Shown here in pieces: positions 1 through 11,581 of a DNA stretch of 64,000 nucleotides (its first letter is position 1; every line of letters starts with the position of its first letter). Source of the DNA: Pseudomonas xantholysinigenes (GTDB taxonomy: Bacteria > Pseudomonadota > Gammaproteobacteria > Pseudomonadales > Pseudomonadaceae); contig NZ_CP077095.1 of NCBI RefSeq assembly GCF_014268885.2, forward strand, positions 2,919,501 to 2,983,500, read 5' to 3'. The translations under genes and the position numbers were made by a program. The notes under the pieces are model-generated. The model was not told the origin of the DNA. It worked only from the letters and a program-made list of their open reading frames with translations, and searched no databases.

Positions 1-49
1 CTGCTGGGCTAACTGTATTGCCGAGATTTCTCGGCCTGACGCAATCCCT

Positions 50-104
50 GTGGGAGCAGGCTTGCCCGCGAACACCGGTGTAGCCGGTGCCAGACACCGC
101 GTTG
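50..104. repeat. REP-like intergenic palindromic element
   Basis: The stretch holds the words GGGAGCAGGCTTGCCCGCG and ACCGGTGTAGCCGGTGCCAG, the second able to fold on ACCGG/CCGGT. The same words recur in many other gaps of this window, which is typical of P. putida REP units. The rest of the 255 bases before the first gene shows nothing else I can support. Confidence 0.6.
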
Positions 105-255
105 TTGCTTCAAGGGGGTATAGGCCGGCGCGCCTACAGAACGATACATAACTCACTGCAGCACGACACACTGCAGATACCCCACCCCCGCACACTCCCG
201 GCCATCATCGCGCGAAGGCACCCCGCCCTCGCCGCCTGCTCCGGGAAACCTGCCC

Positions 256-873
256 ATGAAAGCCCTGCCCTCTGGCTGGAAACTGTTCACTGTTCTTGCG
301 GCGCTCACCTTGCTGATGACCGCCGCTGTGCTGGCCAGTCAACCGCTCGGCGTCGACGGCCTGCGCAGCGCCATCCGTGCTACCGCGCGCAGTTCGTTGG
401 CCTTGTTCCTGCTGGCCTTCCTCGCCTCGACACTGACGACCCTGCTGCCAGGTACGGCCAGCCGCCAGCTACTGCGTGAACGGCGCTACCTGGGCCTGGC
501 CTTCGCCTTCTCGCACACCGTGCATGGCGCCTTGATCTACCTGTATGCCCAGCGCTACCCGGAGCTGTTCTGGGCCGGCCGCAACGCGGTGGCCAACATA
601 CCCGGCTCACTGGGGTACCTGTTCATCCTGCTGCTGGTCCTGACCTCGTTCCAGGCACCGATGCGCCTGCTTGGCCCACGCCTGTGGAAAGGCCTGCACA
701 GCACCGGCACATGGGTCCTGGCCGCCGTGTTCTGCCTGTCGTTCTACAAACGCATTCCCCTGGGCGGTTGGTACCCCCTGGCCTTCGCCCTGATGTTCAC
801 CGCCATCGCCCTCAAGCTGATTGCCAAGCAGGCCCAACGCCTGCGCCGCGCCACCCCCTCGTTGTCCCACTGA
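256..873 (+). CDS. Ferric reductase-like transmembrane protein
   Basis: This 205-residue protein is almost entirely hydrophobic helices (about six), so it sits in the inner membrane. His87 and His90 in FSHTVHG and His148 in LHST lie in or near helices, the usual arrangement of b-heme ligands in the ferric-reductase-like domain shared by YedZ/MsrQ and NADPH oxidases. No flavin or NAD-binding domain follows, so it could only pass electrons with a partner. It lies 21 bases upstream of the DoxX gene in the same direction and probably shares its transcript. The ribosome site (GGGA) is weak but no better start exists. The family call is fair; substrate and partner are unknown. Confidence 0.65.
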   Translation: MKALPSGWKLFTVLAALTLLMTAAVLASQPLGVDGLRSAIRATARSSLALFLLAFLASTLTTLLPGTASRQLLRERRYLGLAFAFSHTVHGALIYLYAQRYPELFWAGRNAVANIPGSLGYLFILLLVLTSFQAPMRLLGPRLWKGLHSTGTWVLAAVFCLSFYKRIPLGGWYPLAFALMFTAIALKLIAKQAQRLRRATPSLSH

Positions 874-894
874 CAGAACCCAAGGAGCCTCGAC

Positions 895-1383
895 ATGCTG
901 ACACAAGCCCTCACCCGCCCCTTCACCGCCCTCGATCGTGCCGGACACTGGGGCGCCGACCTGCCACTGCGGCTGTTCCTGGCCTGGGAGTTCTTCGAAT
1001 CGGGCCTTGAGAAGTTCAACGGCAGCAACTGGTTCGCCGACCTGCAAGGCAGCTTTCCCTTCCCCTTCGACCTGCTGCCGGCAGGGCTGAACTGGCAGCT
1101 GTCGATGTGGGCCGAGTTGATCTGCCCGCTGCTCCTGCTGCTGGGGCTAGGGACTCGGCTGGCCTCTGCGGTACTGATGGTGGTGACAGTGGTGGCGATT
1201 GCCGCGGTGCACTGGCCAAGCGAATGGTCGAGCCTGGCGGACCTGGGCCGCGGCTATGCGATCACCGACCAGGGCTATGGCAACTTCAAGCTGCCGCTGA
1301 TCTACCTGGTGGCGTTACTGCCGCTGCTGTTGAAAGGGGCCGGACGGTTGAGCCTGGATCACTGGCTGCGCCGCCAGCACTGA
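895..1383 (+). CDS. DoxX family membrane protein
   Basis: A 162-residue protein with four hydrophobic helices. The N-terminal region with [17 protein letters not shown] and the later segment with GLGTRLAS match the DoxX/HvfX pattern of small quinone-associated membrane proteins. A strong ribosome site AAGGAG lies seven bases before the ATG. DoxX proteins of this length occur in pseudomonads beside DUF692/DUF2063 genes in copper-linked peptide clusters. The left window edge hides whether such genes lie upstream, and the ferric-reductase-like neighbour is the only visible partner. Membership is secure by architecture, the role is inferred weakly. Confidence 0.75.
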   Translation: MLTQALTRPFTALDRAGHWGADLPLRLFLAWEFFESGLEKFNGSNWFADLQGSFPFPFDLLPAGLNWQLSMWAELICPLLLLLGLGTRLASAVLMVVTVVAIAAVHWPSEWSSLADLGRGYAITDQGYGNFKLPLIYLVALLPLLLKGAGRLSLDHWLRRQH

Positions 1384-1390
1384 TTCAAAG

Positions 1391-1435
1391 GTAGGAGCCG
1401 GCTTGCCGACGAACACCGGCAAGGCTGGCTCCTGG
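1391..1435. terminator. Long intergenic hairpin between convergent genes
   Basis: AGGAGCCGGCTTGCCG pairs imperfectly with CGGCAAGGCTGGCTCCT across a short loop, forming a long GC-rich stem between the convergent doxX and czcA genes. No T-run follows on either strand, so it is either a REP-derived hairpin or a weak bidirectional terminator. Confidence 0.5.
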
Positions 1436-1447
1436 AGAATTGCCGGA

Positions 1448-4609
<3,162 letters not shown>

Positions 4610-5827
4610 TCAGTGGCTGTGTTCGGCCGAGCCTTTGCCCAGCTCAGACTTGAGGACGAAGCTGCCGGCGGCGGCAACCACGGTGCCGGCGGCTAGCCCT
4701 TCGCGAATCTCCACCTGGTCGCCATCACGGCGTCCGGGCTTGACCGGACGGGCCTCGAAGCCCTCCTCGGTGCGGGCGAACACCACGGTCTGCTCCTCCC
4801 AGCTCTGCAGGGCGCTTTGCGGCACCACCACGGCGGCGTCGAAGCGTTCGACGGTAACCGCAATATTGACGAACAGGCCCGGGCGCCAGGCGCCGTTGGG
4901 GTTGTTCAGGGTGGCGCGCACGGTCGCCGCACGGTTTTGCTCGCCGAGCAGGCTGCCGACGTAATTCACCTTGCCCTCCACCTCGGCACCCAGGTCCGGC
5001 GCGCTGACGGTGACGCCACGGCCACTGACCACCTTGTCGAGATCGCGCGGGGCCACGGCGAAAGTGGCCCAGACCCGGCTCAGGTCGGACAGGGTAAAGG
5101 CGTTGCTGGCCTCGTCCACCACCTCGCCCACGGTCAGGTGCTTCTCCACCACCACCGCGTCGAACGGCGCGCGCAGCTCGTAGCGGTTGCCCCGGCCGGC
5201 GGGGGCGACGGCGGCGACTTTCTGCCCGGCGTTGGTGGCGGCAATCTCGGCCTCCTGCAAGGCCTGGCGCGCTTGCAGATAATCCTGCTCGGCGCTGATA
5301 CGCTCCTGCCACAGTTGCTTTTCGCGGGTAAAGGTCAGGCGCGCCAGTTCCAGGCGACGCTGGGCGGCTTGCTGCTCACTGCGCAGTTCGGAGATCTGCT
5401 GACTGGCGATCACCGCCAGCACCTGGCCACGCTTGACCGCCTGGCCGAGTTCGGCGTGCACCGACTCGACCACGCCTGGCACGCGGGGCACCACGTGGGC
5501 GGTGCGGTCCTCGTCGAAGCGGATCTCGCCGGGGAAGCTGATGGCGGTGCCCAGGGTCTGCGGGCCGGCGGTGCTCAGTTGCACTCCGGCGGCCTGGATC
5601 TGCTCGGCGCTGAGGTGCAGCTGGCCCTCTTCCTCGCCATGGTTTTCGCCCTCTTCTTCGGAGCCGCCATGGCCGTGTCCGTCGTCCTTGCCTTCGGCAT
5701 GGCCGTGATCGTCCTGCTGGGCCTGGCCACTGGCGGCCTGGCCGAGGTTGCCGGTCCAGGCCAGGCCGCCAAGGCCGAGGGCGGCAATGGCGGCGGCGAG
5801 GATGGCGAGTTTGCGTGGGTTGGTCAT
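4610..5827 (-). CDS. czcB: CzcB-type periplasmic adaptor of metal efflux
   Basis: A 405-residue membrane-fusion protein. A hydrophobic N-terminal anchor (residues 8-25) is followed at about 39-69 by an Asp/Glu/His/Gly-rich tract with repeated HGH units, and the protein ends EHSH; both are likely metal-binding or metal-sensing patches as in other CzcB proteins. The middle has the barrel-sandwich halves (VPRVPGVVESVHAELG and APFDAVVVEKHLTVGE) around an alpha-helical hairpin. It links CzcA to the TolC-like CzcC. AGGAG lies six bases before the ATG. The gap to czcC holds an inverted REP pair, which may set the ratio of channel to pump mRNA. Confidence 0.92.
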   Translation of the reverse strand: MTNPRKLAILAAAIAALGLGGLAWTGNLGQAASGQAQQDDHGHAEGKDDGHGHGGSEEEGENHGEEEGQLHLSAEQIQAAGVQLSTAGPQTLGTAISFPGEIRFDEDRTAHVVPRVPGVVESVHAELGQAVKRGQVLAVIASQQISELRSEQQAAQRRLELARLTFTREKQLWQERISAEQDYLQARQALQEAEIAATNAGQKVAAVAPAGRGNRYELRAPFDAVVVEKHLTVGEVVDEASNAFTLSDLSRVWATFAVAPRDLDKVVSGRGVTVSAPDLGAEVEGKVNYVGSLLGEQNRAATVRATLNNPNGAWRPGLFVNIAVTVERFDAAVVVPQSALQSWEEQTVVFARTEEGFEARPVKPGRRDGDQVEIREGLAAGTVVAAAGSFVLKSELGKGSAEHSH

Positions 5828-5858
5828 TGTTGCTCCTGGTTCCAGGCTGAGGCGTTAC

Positions 5859-5982
5859 CTCGTGGGGCCGCTGTGCGGCCCATCGCGACACAAGGCCGCT
5901 CCACGAGGTTTTGTATTGATCGTCAGTTCCGCGCGTTCCCTGTAGGAGCGGCCTTGTGTCGCGATGGGCTGCGCAGCAGCCC
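5859..5982. repeat. Inverted REP pair (BIME) inside the czc operon
   Basis: The left unit (GGGCCGCTGTGCGGCCC then ATCGCGACACAAGGCC) is repeated as its reverse complement on the right (GGCCTTGTGTCGCGAT then GGGCTGCGCAGCAGCCC), about 50 bases apart. The pair can form a very long stem between the czcC stop and the czcB start. Confidence 0.75.
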
Positions 5983-5986
5983 CCTT

Positions 5987-7201
5987 TCACAGCGCACCCG
6001 AGAGCTCGCCATAGATTCGCTCCACCTGCGCCCGCGCATCCGTGGCTGAAGCCAGTGCGTCCAGATACAGCCCCCGCGCCTCGATCAGCGTGCGCTGCGC
6101 ATCGAGCACATCGAGAAAGGCGAACTTGCCCATCTCGAAGCCACGGGTGGCGGTGTCCACCGCCTGCTGCGCCGAGGGCAGGATGGTGCGGTCGTAGGCC
6201 TGCACCTCGCCCATGGCCGTGGCCCACTGGTCAAGCGCGCTGCGGGTGTCGCTGCGCAAGCGCAGCTCGACGGCATTGCGCAGGTCGCGGGCCTGATCGG
6301 CGCGGCGCGTGGCTGCCAGCACGTTGCCCTGGTTGCGGTCGAACAACGGCAAGGGCATCGACAGCCCCACCACGTTGACCCGCTCGCGGTCCTCGCGGCT
6401 GTACTGGCTGCCGAGACTCACCGTCAGGTCGGGAATGCGCTTGGCCTTCTCCGAACCGACGCTGGCCTCGCCACGCGCGATCTGCGCCGCGGCCAGGCGC
6501 CAGTCGGCGGTCTGCTCGACCTTGGCCAGCAGCACGTCGGCACGTGGTGCCGGGCCGGGCGACAGGCTGGCGTCGTCGAGGTGGTCGAAGCCGGTTTCGG
6601 CGCTGCCGGTCAGGCGCGCCAAGGCTTGCCAGGCCACGCTACGTTCGCTGCGGGCACGCCGCTCGGCAGCCTGGGCCTGGGCCAGTTGCACCTGGGCGCG
6701 GGTGGCCTCCACTGGCGAGGACTGGCCGGCCTTGACCCGCCCTTCCACCACCCGCAGGCCACGTTCGGTCAGGGCCTGGGACTGTTGCGCCAGTTCCAGC
6801 GCGGTCTGCGCGCGCAGCGCGGCATGAAAAGCCTGGATCACATCGGCGCGCAGGCCGTTGCGCTGTCGCTCCAGCTCCAGGCTGGCCACCGCCTGGCCAG
6901 CCTCGGCGACCTCGATGCGCGCGCCGCGCTTGCCGCCCAGTTCGAGGGCCTGGCTGAGGGTCACGGTGGTGGTGCTGGTGTTGCGCCGGGTGTCCTCGAC
7001 CTCCCAGGACAGCTCCGGATTGGGCATCAGCCCGGCCTGGCGGCGCTCGCCTTCAGCGATGCCGATTTCACGGCCCACGGCGGCCAGCTCGGGGTTTTGC
7101 GCGAACGCGGCGCTGAGCGCCTGATCCAGGCTCAGGCTCTGGGCACTGGCCGGGCCGGCCAGGAGCAGGCAGAGCCAGGCGATCTTGCGGGGAATGGGCA
7201 C
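5987..7201 (-). CDS. czcC: CzcC-type outer-membrane efflux channel (TolC family)
   Basis: A TolC-fold protein with signal peptide (cleavage near ASAQS) and two copies of the outer-membrane efflux repeat. LDQALSAAFAQNPELAAV and the later coiled-coil segments rich in Ala, Gln and Arg are characteristic, and the protein completes the tripartite CzcCBA exporter. I start it at a GTG (404 residues) because AGGA lies eight bases upstream and the product begins directly with a clean signal peptide; a TTG seven codons earlier is possible. It is the first gene of the operon. A 6-bp inverted repeat 84 bases upstream is a candidate regulator site. Confidence 0.9.
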   Translation of the reverse strand: MPIPRKIAWLCLLLAGPASAQSLSLDQALSAAFAQNPELAAVGREIGIAEGERRQAGLMPNPELSWEVEDTRRNTSTTTVTLSQALELGGKRGARIEVAEAGQAVASLELERQRNGLRADVIQAFHAALRAQTALELAQQSQALTERGLRVVEGRVKAGQSSPVEATRAQVQLAQAQAAERRARSERSVAWQALARLTGSAETGFDHLDDASLSPGPAPRADVLLAKVEQTADWRLAAAQIARGEASVGSEKAKRIPDLTVSLGSQYSREDRERVNVVGLSMPLPLFDRNQGNVLAATRRADQARDLRNAVELRLRSDTRSALDQWATAMGEVQAYDRTILPSAQQAVDTATRGFEMGKFAFLDVLDAQRTLIEARGLYLDALASATDARAQVERIYGELSGAL

Positions 7202-7284
7202 GGCGGAAGTCCTCGTCGACAAGCGGCGGAATGCTTTGGCGTGGGACTTTAGGGAGCGCTGGTTATCGGGGCGGTGGCATGAAC

Positions 7285-7300
7285 ATTACAATTCTGTAAT
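7285..7300. promoter_or_regulatory. Inverted repeat upstream of czcC, candidate metal-regulator site
   Basis: ATTACA-ATTC-TGTAAT is a perfect 6-bp inverted repeat with a 4-bp centre in the divergent czcC/aroQ gap. TTACA half sites resemble boxes of OmpR-type metal regulators such as CopR/CzcR, but those are usually direct repeats, so this is only a candidate. Two more hairpins follow, at about 7318-7346 and CGGGCGATTATCGCCCG at about 7347-7364. Confidence 0.45.
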
Positions 7301-7386
7301 CGACACCGCGCCCCCGTTGTAGGAGACAGCCTTGCCGGCTCCTGCAACGGGCGATTATCGCCCGGTTCATCAGGTTGGCAATTGAC

Positions 7387-7405
7387 GAAACTAACCAGAT
7401 AGTAC
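7387..7405 (+). promoter_or_regulatory. Candidate operator GAAACTAAC-N6-GTAC upstream of aroQ
   Basis: The same 19-bp pattern, with 13 fixed positions identical, occurs once more on the minus strand in the quiC promoter gap (11764-11782). It sits about 40 bases before the aroQ start, overlapping a likely promoter. The TetR regulator encoded between the two targets is the obvious candidate to bind it. Confidence 0.5.
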
Positions 7406-7446
7406 ATATATTTACGGCATCCAAAAACAACAAAGCGATGCCCGCC

Positions 7447-7896
7447 ATGACACCCCGAATCCTCGTGCTCAACGGCCCCAACCTGAACCTGTTGGGCGCC
7501 CGCGAACCTACTCAATACGGCCACGAAACCCTCGCCGACCTGGCCTGCCTGTGCGCCAACAGCGCCCGCGAGCTGGGCCTCGAGCTGGAGTTCCGCCAGA
7601 CCAACCACGAAGGCGAACTGCTCGACTGGATCCACGCCGCCCGTGGCCGCTGCCATGGCATCGTCATCAACCCCGCCGCCTGGACCCACACCTCGGTAGC
7701 CATCCGCGACGCCTTGGTCGCCGCTGAATTGCCTGTGATCGAAGTGCACCTGTCCAACGTGCACAAGCGCGAGCCGTTCCGGCATGTGTCGTTCGTCTCG
7801 AGCATCGCCACCGGGGTGATCTGTGGCCTCGGCAGCCAGGGCTACGCCATGGCCCTGGGCTACTTCAGCCGGACCTTGCAGGAGCAAGCCGCATGA
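7447..7896 (+). CDS. aroQ: Type II 3-dehydroquinate dehydratase
   Basis: Interconverts 3-dehydroquinate and 3-dehydroshikimate in the cytoplasm. The 149-residue length is typical of the small dodecameric type II enzyme. [12 protein letters not shown] at residues 6-17, the catalytic Tyr24 in the flexible loop, NPAAWTHTS with the substrate-binding Asn, and [14 protein letters not shown] with the active-site His are all present. The start is the ATG directly before TPRIL; another ATG three codons upstream is equally possible. It overlaps aroE by four bases (ATGA), so the two are translationally coupled. Beside quiC, this copy probably serves quinate catabolism rather than aromatic amino acid synthesis. 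Confidence 0.92.
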   Translation: MTPRILVLNGPNLNLLGAREPTQYGHETLADLACLCANSARELGLELEFRQTNHEGELLDWIHAARGRCHGIVINPAAWTHTSVAIRDALVAAELPVIEVHLSNVHKREPFRHVSFVSSIATGVICGLGSQGYAMALGYFSRTLQEQAA

Positions 7897-8741
7897 GCAC
7901 CCAAGGTATCCTCGCCGGCCTAATCGGCCGTGGCATCCAGGCCTCGCGCACACCGGCATTGCACGAGCACGAGGGCGACGCCCAGGCCCTGCGCTACCTG
8001 TACCGGCTGATCGATGCCGACCAACTGGGGCTGGCCGACACTGCCCTGGCGCAGTTGCTCGATGCCGCGCAACGCACCGGCTTCACTGGGCTGAACATTA
8101 CCTTCCCGTTCAAACAGGCAATCCTGCCACTGCTCGATGAACTCTCGGACGAGGCGCGGGGCATTGGCGCGGTGAATACCGTGGTACTGCGCGACGGCAA
8201 ACGCGTCGGGCACAACACTGATTGCCTGGGCTTCGCCGAAGGCTTTCGCCGGGGCCTGCCGGATGTGGCGAAACGCCTGGTCGTGCAACTGGGCGCGGGC
8301 GGCGCCGGCGCGGCGGTGGCCCATGCCCTGCTTGGCGAGGGGGTCGAGCAATTGGTGGTGTTCGAGGTGGACCTTGCCCGTGGCCAGGGGTTGGTCGACA
8401 ACCTCTGCCAGCGCTTCGGCAATGGCCGGGCCCGGCTTGGCGACGACCTGGCTGGCACGCTGGCGGCGGCCGATGGCCTGGTCAACACCACGCCGGTGGG
8501 CATGGCCAAGCTGCCGGGCACGCCACTGCCGCCCGCATTGCTGCATGGCGGGCTATGGGTGGCGGAAATCATCTATTTCCCGTTGCAAACCGAGCTGCTG
8601 CGGTGTGCCCGGGCCTTGGGTTGCCGCACGCTCGATGGCGGCAGCATGGCCGTGTTCCAGGCGGTCAAGGCGTTCGAGCTGTTCAGTGGCCGGGCGGCCG
8701 ATGCCGAACGCATGCAGGCGCATTTTGCCTGCTTGGGATAA
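7893..8741 (+). CDS. aroE: Shikimate/quinate dehydrogenase (AroE family)
   Basis: A 282-residue NAD(P)-dependent shikimate dehydrogenase-type enzyme. [17 protein letters not shown] holds the polyol-binding Ser and His, NITFPFKQ gives the catalytic Lys, HNTDCLGF the catalytic Asp, and [15 protein letters not shown] the dinucleotide loop. [10 protein letters not shown] with no preceding long extension is typical of the catabolic AroE-like group acting on quinate and/or shikimate. Its coupling to aroQ and closeness to quiC fit oxidation of quinate or shikimate to the dehydro acids. Whether NAD or NADP is used cannot be judged securely. A housekeeping aroE is expected elsewhere. Confidence 0.88.
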   Translation: MSTQGILAGLIGRGIQASRTPALHEHEGDAQALRYLYRLIDADQLGLADTALAQLLDAAQRTGFTGLNITFPFKQAILPLLDELSDEARGIGAVNTVVLRDGKRVGHNTDCLGFAEGFRRGLPDVAKRLVVQLGAGGAGAAVAHALLGEGVEQLVVFEVDLARGQGLVDNLCQRFGNGRARLGDDLAGTLAAADGLVNTTPVGMAKLPGTPLPPALLHGGLWVAEIIYFPLQTELLRCARALGCRTLDGGSMAVFQAVKAFELFSGRAADAERMQAHFACLG

Positions 8742-8754
8742 GGCCGCGTGATGG

Positions 8755-8805
8755 CTGGCACCGGCTGTGCCGGTGTTCGCGGCTGAAGCCGCTCCCACAG
8801 GGATC
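8755..8805. repeat. REP-like intergenic palindrome
   Basis: GGCACCGGCTGTGCCGGTG followed by TTCGCGGCTGAAGCCGCTCC forms two adjacent hairpins between the convergent aroE and tetR genes, the same family as the copies near 9600 and 57120. Confidence 0.65.
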
Positions 8806-8855
8806 GCGCTAGCTTTAGCAGTTGAGCAAGACAGTTACTCCCACAGTGCCAGTGA

Positions 8856-9518
8856 TCAGGCCTTGATGTAACGCATCACTGCCTCGCAGATCATCTGCTT
8901 GTGGCGGTGCTTGACCTGCTCATCGGCCAGGTCGATCTGGAAGATATCGCCGAAGGTATGGCGGTTGGACACCCGGTAGAAGCAGAACGAACTCATCAAC
9001 ATGTGCAGGTCGATGACCTCGATGCCCGGGCGGAACACCCCCTCCTCCACCCCACGCGCCAGGATCCGTCCCAGGGCCTGGAGCACCAGGCTGCTCATCT
9101 CGCGAATCGCCGGTGATTGCTTGACGTACTCACCGTAGTGAATGTTCTCGGTACAGACGATACGCACGAAATCGACGTTGTGGTCATGGTGGTCGAAGGT
9201 GAACTCCACCAGCCGCTGGATCGCCTGCTCGGCCGGCAGCGACTCGAGATCCAGGCTGTGTTCGGTCTTGCGGATATCGCCGTAGAGCTTGACCAGGCAC
9301 TCGACGTACAGCTGCTCCTTGCTGCCGAAGTAGTAGTAGATCATGCGCTTGGAAGTGGCGGTGCGCTCGGCGATGGCATCGACCCGGGCTCCGGCCAGGC
9401 CCTGCTGGACGAACTCGGTGATGGCGGCCTGGAGAATATTCTCGCGGGTCTTTTCCGGGTTGTTCTTGCGCGATTTGCGCAGCCCTTCGACTTCAGGCTT
9501 GGCTACCGAATCACTCAT
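8856..9518 (-). CDS. TetR family regulator, probable quinate/shikimate regulator
   Basis: A 220-residue regulator. The N-terminal helix-turn-helix spans about residues 25-70 (ENILQAAITEFVQQGLAGAR through SKRMIYYYFGSKEQLY), the classic TetR signature. The C-terminal half, with an acidic-His patch FDHHDHN and HMLMSSFCFYRVSNRHTF, resembles the YfiR/TetR_C group often found with aromatic catabolism genes. It lies between aroQE and quiC, both preceded by the shared GAAACTAAC-N6-GTAC element, so it may repress them until quinate, shikimate or a derivative binds. That pairing is inference. No copy of the element lies before its own start. Confidence 0.85.
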   Translation of the reverse strand: MSDSVAKPEVEGLRKSRKNNPEKTRENILQAAITEFVQQGLAGARVDAIAERTATSKRMIYYYFGSKEQLYVECLVKLYGDIRKTEHSLDLESLPAEQAIQRLVEFTFDHHDHNVDFVRIVCTENIHYGEYVKQSPAIREMSSLVLQALGRILARGVEEGVFRPGIEVIDLHMLMSSFCFYRVSNRHTFGDIFQIDLADEQVKHRHKQMICEAVMRYIKA

Positions 9519-9589
9519 ACCGACTCACAGGCTCGTTTGGGGAATCCGGGGGATTATCCGTGAGCCGTGCGGTGCAGGGAAGCACAGCG

Positions 9590-9650
9590 GTAGCTGTGGC
9601 AGCGGCTTCAGCCGCGAACACCGGCGTGGCCGGTGCCAAGCACCGCGTCC
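9590..9650. repeat. REP-like intergenic palindrome
   Basis: GCAGCGGCTTCAGCCGCG and ACCGGCGTGGCCGGTGCCA form two hairpins upstream of the tetR start and downstream of the quiC stop. They match the 8755 and 57110 copies closely. Confidence 0.65.
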
Positions 9651-9679
9651 CCACTTCCACAGAAGTTAAGGCAAACGCT

Positions 9680-11581
9680 TCACAACACTGGCTTGCGCCC
9701 CCCACCGGCGCGCCGTTTGGCCATCGCCGCCAAGCGTACGGCGACGTTGGCCGCGCCATACCCGGCGTAGCCGCCCCTGCGCTGGAGAATCTCGAAGAAA
9801 AAACGCTCCTCGAACGCTTCGGTGTATACGTGGAACAACTCGCCGCCTTGGGCATCGCGGTCGTACAGTACGTTGTAGTAGGCCAGTTCGCTGAGGAACT
9901 CGTCATCGAAGTCGAAGCGCGCCGCCAGGTCGTCGTAGTAGTTCAACGGGATCTCCAGCAACGGCACGCCGGCATCCTTGGCCCGGGCCACCTCGCGGAA
10001 GATGTCGTCGCACTCGAAGGCGATATGGTGCACGCCCGAACCCCGGTAGCTGGACAAGGCATGGGCGATGGCGGTGTTGCGGTTCTCGGAAATGTTCAGC
10101 GGCATGCGCACGCTGGCGCAAGGGCTGCGCAGCGCGCGGCTCTTGACCAGGCCATAAGGGTCGGGCAGCACCACTTCATCATCGGCGCCGAAGTCGAACA
10201 AGCTCTTGTAGAACAGCACCCAGCTGTCCAGTGCCTCGGCCGGCAGCGCCAGGGCCATATGGTCGATACGCCGCAGACCACCGCTGGCCCGGGCTTGAGC
10301 GCTCAGGTGGAAGTCGCTGTGGTAGATGCTCTGGCCCGTATCATCCGTTTGCACCAGGTACAGCAGGCTGCCATCCGGCGCACGAACCGCCGGGATCTCA
10401 CGCTCATTGGGGCCGACCAGCCCGCGAAATGGCTGGCCCCGGTAGGCCGTGGCACGCTGCAGTGCCGCCTGGTCGTCACTGACCCGCAACGCAGTGGCGC
10501 ACAGCGATGGCCCGTGAGCCTCGAAAAAATTGTGCGCGAACGAATAAGGCTCGGCATTGAGCACGATATTGATATCGCCCTGGCGCAACAGACTCACCGC
10601 TTTGCTGCGGTGCGTGCCGGCGGCGACGAAACCAAGGCGCTCGAGCCAGCTCGCCAACCGCGCGCCGACGGCCTCATCGACAGCGAACTCGAGAAACTCC
10701 ACACCCGCATAGCGGCTGGCCGCTGGCGGCGCGAACAATGTGTCCACCGCCTGCGCCTCGTGCGCCAGTCGCAACCGGGTCTTTTCCTCCAGGTACAACA
10801 GTGAACGCAGACCGTCGGCGGCGTTCTGCCGGGGCGGCGCGGCACGGAACCCATCGTTGAAGATTTCCAGCGACAACGGGCCACGATAGCCAGTGGCGAG
10901 AATCGGCGCCAGGAAGCCCGCCAAGTCCAGTTCGCCCTGCCCTGGGAAACAGCGAAAATGCCGGCTCCACTCCAGCACGTCCATGACCAGGATCGGTGCA
11001 TCGGCCATCTGCACGAAGAAGATCTTCTCGCCAGGGATGTCGCGGATGGCACCCGGATCGCCCTTGAGCGACAAGGTATGGAAGCTGTCGAGGATTACCC
11101 CCAGCGCCGGGTGATCGGCCTGGCGCACCAGGTTCCACGCCTGCTGGTAGGTATTGATGTGACGCCCCCAGGCCAGCGCCTCGTAGCCGATGCGCAGGCC
11201 TCGGTCGCCGGCATGTTCGGCGAGCAGCCGCAGATCCTCCACCAACAGTTGCTCGTCACCCAGCGCATCGGGTTGGACGTTGCTGCACACCAATACCAGG
11301 TCGGTGCCCAGTTCCTGCATCAGGTCGAACTTGCGCTCGGCGCGATCCAGCTGTTTGTGCAAGCGCTCGCGCGGGCAGCCTTCGAAGTCGCGAAATGGCT
11401 GGAACAGGGTGATGGCAATGCCAAGATCGGCGCAACGCTGGCGGATCTCACGGGGGCTGCCGGCGTAGTACAGCAGGTCGTTCTCGAAGATTTCGACGCC
11501 GTCGAAGCCCGCGGCGGCGATGGCCTCGAGCTTTTCGGGCAGGGTACCGCTCAAGGACACGGTGGCGATCGAACGCTGCAT
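9680..11581 (-). CDS. quiC: 3-dehydroshikimate dehydratase QuiC (two-domain)
   Basis: Converts 3-dehydroshikimate to protocatechuate, feeding quinate and shikimate carbon into the beta-ketoadipate pathway. The 633-residue protein is a fusion: residues 1 to about 280 form a TIM-barrel sugar-phosphate isomerase/AP-endonuclease-like domain (TLPEKLEAIAAAGFDGVEIFE; metal ligands in the GEKIFFVQMAD and FPGQGELD regions). Residues from about 290 form a vicinal-oxygen-chelate half resembling 4-hydroxyphenylpyruvate dioxygenase (GVHHIAFECDDIF). This architecture is known for Pseudomonas QuiC. I start at the ATG preceded by AAGGA; the open frame runs 105 codons further upstream, but that part reads as REP and promoter DNA. 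Confidence 0.9.
   Translation of the reverse strand: MQRSIATVSLSGTLPEKLEAIAAAGFDGVEIFENDLLYYAGSPREIRQRCADLGIAITLFQPFRDFEGCPRERLHKQLDRAERKFDLMQELGTDLVLVCSNVQPDALGDEQLLVEDLRLLAEHAGDRGLRIGYEALAWGRHINTYQQAWNLVRQADHPALGVILDSFHTLSLKGDPGAIRDIPGEKIFFVQMADAPILVMDVLEWSRHFRCFPGQGELDLAGFLAPILATGYRGPLSLEIFNDGFRAAPPRQNAADGLRSLLYLEEKTRLRLAHEAQAVDTLFAPPAASRYAGVEFLEFAVDEAVGARLASWLERLGFVAAGTHRSKAVSLLRQGDINIVLNAEPYSFAHNFFEAHGPSLCATALRVSDDQAALQRATAYRGQPFRGLVGPNEREIPAVRAPDGSLLYLVQTDDTGQSIYHSDFHLSAQARASGGLRRIDHMALALPAEALDSWVLFYKSLFDFGADDEVVLPDPYGLVKSRALRSPCASVRMPLNISENRNTAIAHALSSYRGSGVHHIAFECDDIFREVARAKDAGVPLLEIPLNYYDDLAARFDFDDEFLSELAYYNVLYDRDAQGGELFHVYTEAFEERFFFEILQRRGGYAGYGAANVAVRLAAMAKRRAGGGRKPVL

Noticed and set aside
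87..479. Frame overlapping the start of the first membrane protein gene
   Set aside because: It begins inside a REP element and has no ribosome site, hydrophobic pattern or motif.
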